Of a DNA stretch of 16,103 bases, positions 15,227 to 16,103 are shown piece by piece. Every line of letters begins with the position of its first letter. The stretch's first letter is position 1. A program made the position numbers and the translations under genes. Source of the DNA: VMDJ01 sp965659945 (GTDB taxonomy: Bacteria; Pseudomonadota; Gammaproteobacteria; Chromatiales; Chromatiaceae); NCBI GenBank assembly GCA_965659945.1, contig CBFHYJ010000038.1, positions 1 through 16,103 on the forward strand, in the 5' to 3' direction. The notes beneath the pieces were generated by a model, which was not told the DNA's origin, did no database searches, and worked only from the letters and a program-made list of their open reading frames with translations.

Positions 15227-15240
15227 CTCGTTAAGTAGCT

Positions 15241-16103
15241 TTAACCACCCAACAAGCTTGGTGCATCATCATTGGCATCATTGCCCTTACGGCGGCGACG
15301 GCGCTGATTGCCATTTCGGTTGCCATTCGCCTGTTGCGTACGGTTACCGTTGCCATTGCCGTTACCACCTCGACCACGACGCGCAATCTCGTTACCACCA
15401 GCAAGATACACCGCATCACGATTACTGTTATCGGACTGCATGGTATTGCCATTCACATCACCGTATTCATCGGTTTGAGTACGTGGCGCTTGGTTGCCCT
15501 GATTGCCTTGATGGTCATTACGACGCTGTTGCGGCTTGTTTTGACGCTTCTTTTTAGGCTTGGCACGTTGCTGACGTGGCTTTTGCTCGACGTTTTCATC
15601 CGACGATTCCGCTTCATCGCCCTGCTCTGCATCAGCATTGGCTTGACGCGGCTTACGCGGTGGATGCTCTTTACGCAGTGGCTCGGGCTCGATAGTTGGA
15701 TCGACTTCGAAGCCTTCCACTTCACTGCTTTCGATCTCTTTACCCAGATGCTTCTGCAAATTATCTAGCAGCGCTGCTTCATCGATACATACCAACGACC
15801 ACGATGCACTGGCATGACCAATACGCTGAATGTAGTCATCTGGGATCTGTGGCAAGTCGTAGTTCACAACCGCTTGTAGATCGTCCATATCCATACCACG
15901 TGCAGCGATATCGGTTGCCACCAAAACTTTTAGCTCGCCGGTAGCAAAACCTTCGATCGCTTTGGCGCGAGCGGCAGGGTTTTTATTACCGTGCATCGCG
16001 ACCGATGGCACACCTGACTTACCTAAATAGTACGCCAAGCGGTTGGCTGCGTGCTTGGTGCGGATAAACACCAAAATACGGGTCCATTCATTTTGCTCAA
16101 CCA
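15241..16103 (-). CDS. RhlE-like DEAD-box RNA helicase, C-terminal part (runs off the right edge), motif VI defective
   Basis: The frame is open to the window edge and covers 286 residues of helicase domain 2 and the tail. Motif IV is seen in TRILVFIRTKHAANRLAYYL, then AMHGNKNPAARAKAIEGF, and motif V in VLVATDIAARGMDMDDLQAVVNYDLP. The RhlE family next has a segment close to HRIGRTGRAG plus about six residues; here it reads YIQRIGHASASWSLVCIDE, so both arginines after RIG are missing and the segment is about six residues short. Those arginines contact ATP gamma-phosphate, so ATPase activity should be lost or strongly reduced. The tail is Lys/Arg/Gln-rich, then Gly-Asn-Arg low complexity (RGRGGNGNGNGNR, QRRRRRKG), as in RNA-binding RhlE tails. 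Domain 1 (motifs Q to III) is outside the window. RhlE is the nearest match. Confidence 0.85.
   Translation of the reverse strand, partial: VEQNEWTRILVFIRTKHAANRLAYYLGKSGVPSVAMHGNKNPAARAKAIEGFATGELKVLVATDIAARGMDMDDLQAVVNYDLPQIPDDYIQRIGHASASWSLVCIDEAALLDNLQKHLGKEIESSEVEGFEVDPTIEPEPLRKEHPPRKPRQANADAEQGDEAESSDENVEQKPRQQRAKPKKKRQNKPQQRRNDHQGNQGNQAPRTQTDEYGDVNGNTMQSDNSNRDAVYLAGGNEIARRGRGGNGNGNGNRTQQANGNRNGNQRRRRRKGNDANDDAPSLLGG

Noticed and set aside
15258..15768. Plus-strand frames rich in His, Tyr, Thr and Ile opposite the helicase tail
   Set aside because: They are antisense shadows of the low-complexity Gly/Asn/Arg coding sequence.
1..16103. CRISPR array, insertion sequence, phage or defence island
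   Set aside because: No regularly spaced direct repeats, transposase, integrase or known defence gene was seen; the genes are core metabolism, translation, transport and signalling.

Overview
The window reads as the chromosome of a gammaproteobacterium, probably free-living and possibly marine. The left end has the Pseudomonas-type order membrane protein - rpsR - rpsF - rlmB - rnr next to a tRNA-Leu gene. Protein similarities are to E. coli and Pseudomonas families, and base composition is near 50 percent GC. I see no transposase, integrase, phage gene or CRISPR array.

Layout: 1-4036 is a minus-strand translation and RNA-metabolism block: the start of a small membrane protein, S18, S6, the 23S rRNA methyltransferase RlmB and RNase R. 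rpsF has its own promoter and a structured leader. At 4070-4107 the rnr promoter and the tRNA-Leu(CAG) promoter overlap head to head. After the tRNA and its terminator comes a fold-III PLP decarboxylase of the ornithine/lysine type (4427-5590), whose leader holds a strong inverted repeat. An EAL-domain cyclic-di-GMP phosphodiesterase follows (5752-6574), broken by one extra base in a run of seven C. A gene-free stretch (6575-7022) holds what I read as two tandem sibling small RNAs on the minus strand.

At 7023-8972 (minus) is an SLC13-family transporter with TrkA_C domains. It is divergent from a CPA2 (Kef-type) cation/proton antiporter with a TrkA module (9119-11095). thrC (11148-12614) follows and meets, tail to tail with an 8-bp overlap, a membrane PAS-PAS hybrid histidine kinase (12607-15116) that is frameshifted at a run of seven A. 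The right edge holds the C-terminal part of a RhlE-like DEAD-box helicase whose motif VI is damaged.

Main points of interest: (1) the tandem sRNA pair, sharing an identical 15-base 5' end with an anti-Shine-Dalgarno core, equally spaced -10 boxes and separate strong terminators; (2) a DEAD-box protein lacking the motif VI arginines; (3) two signalling genes each interrupted by a single-base indel in a homopolymer of seven, with all catalytic residues kept; (4) structured leaders of rpsF and the decarboxylase that could hide their ribosome binding sites. Points 2 and 3 could be sequencing errors and need read-level checking.
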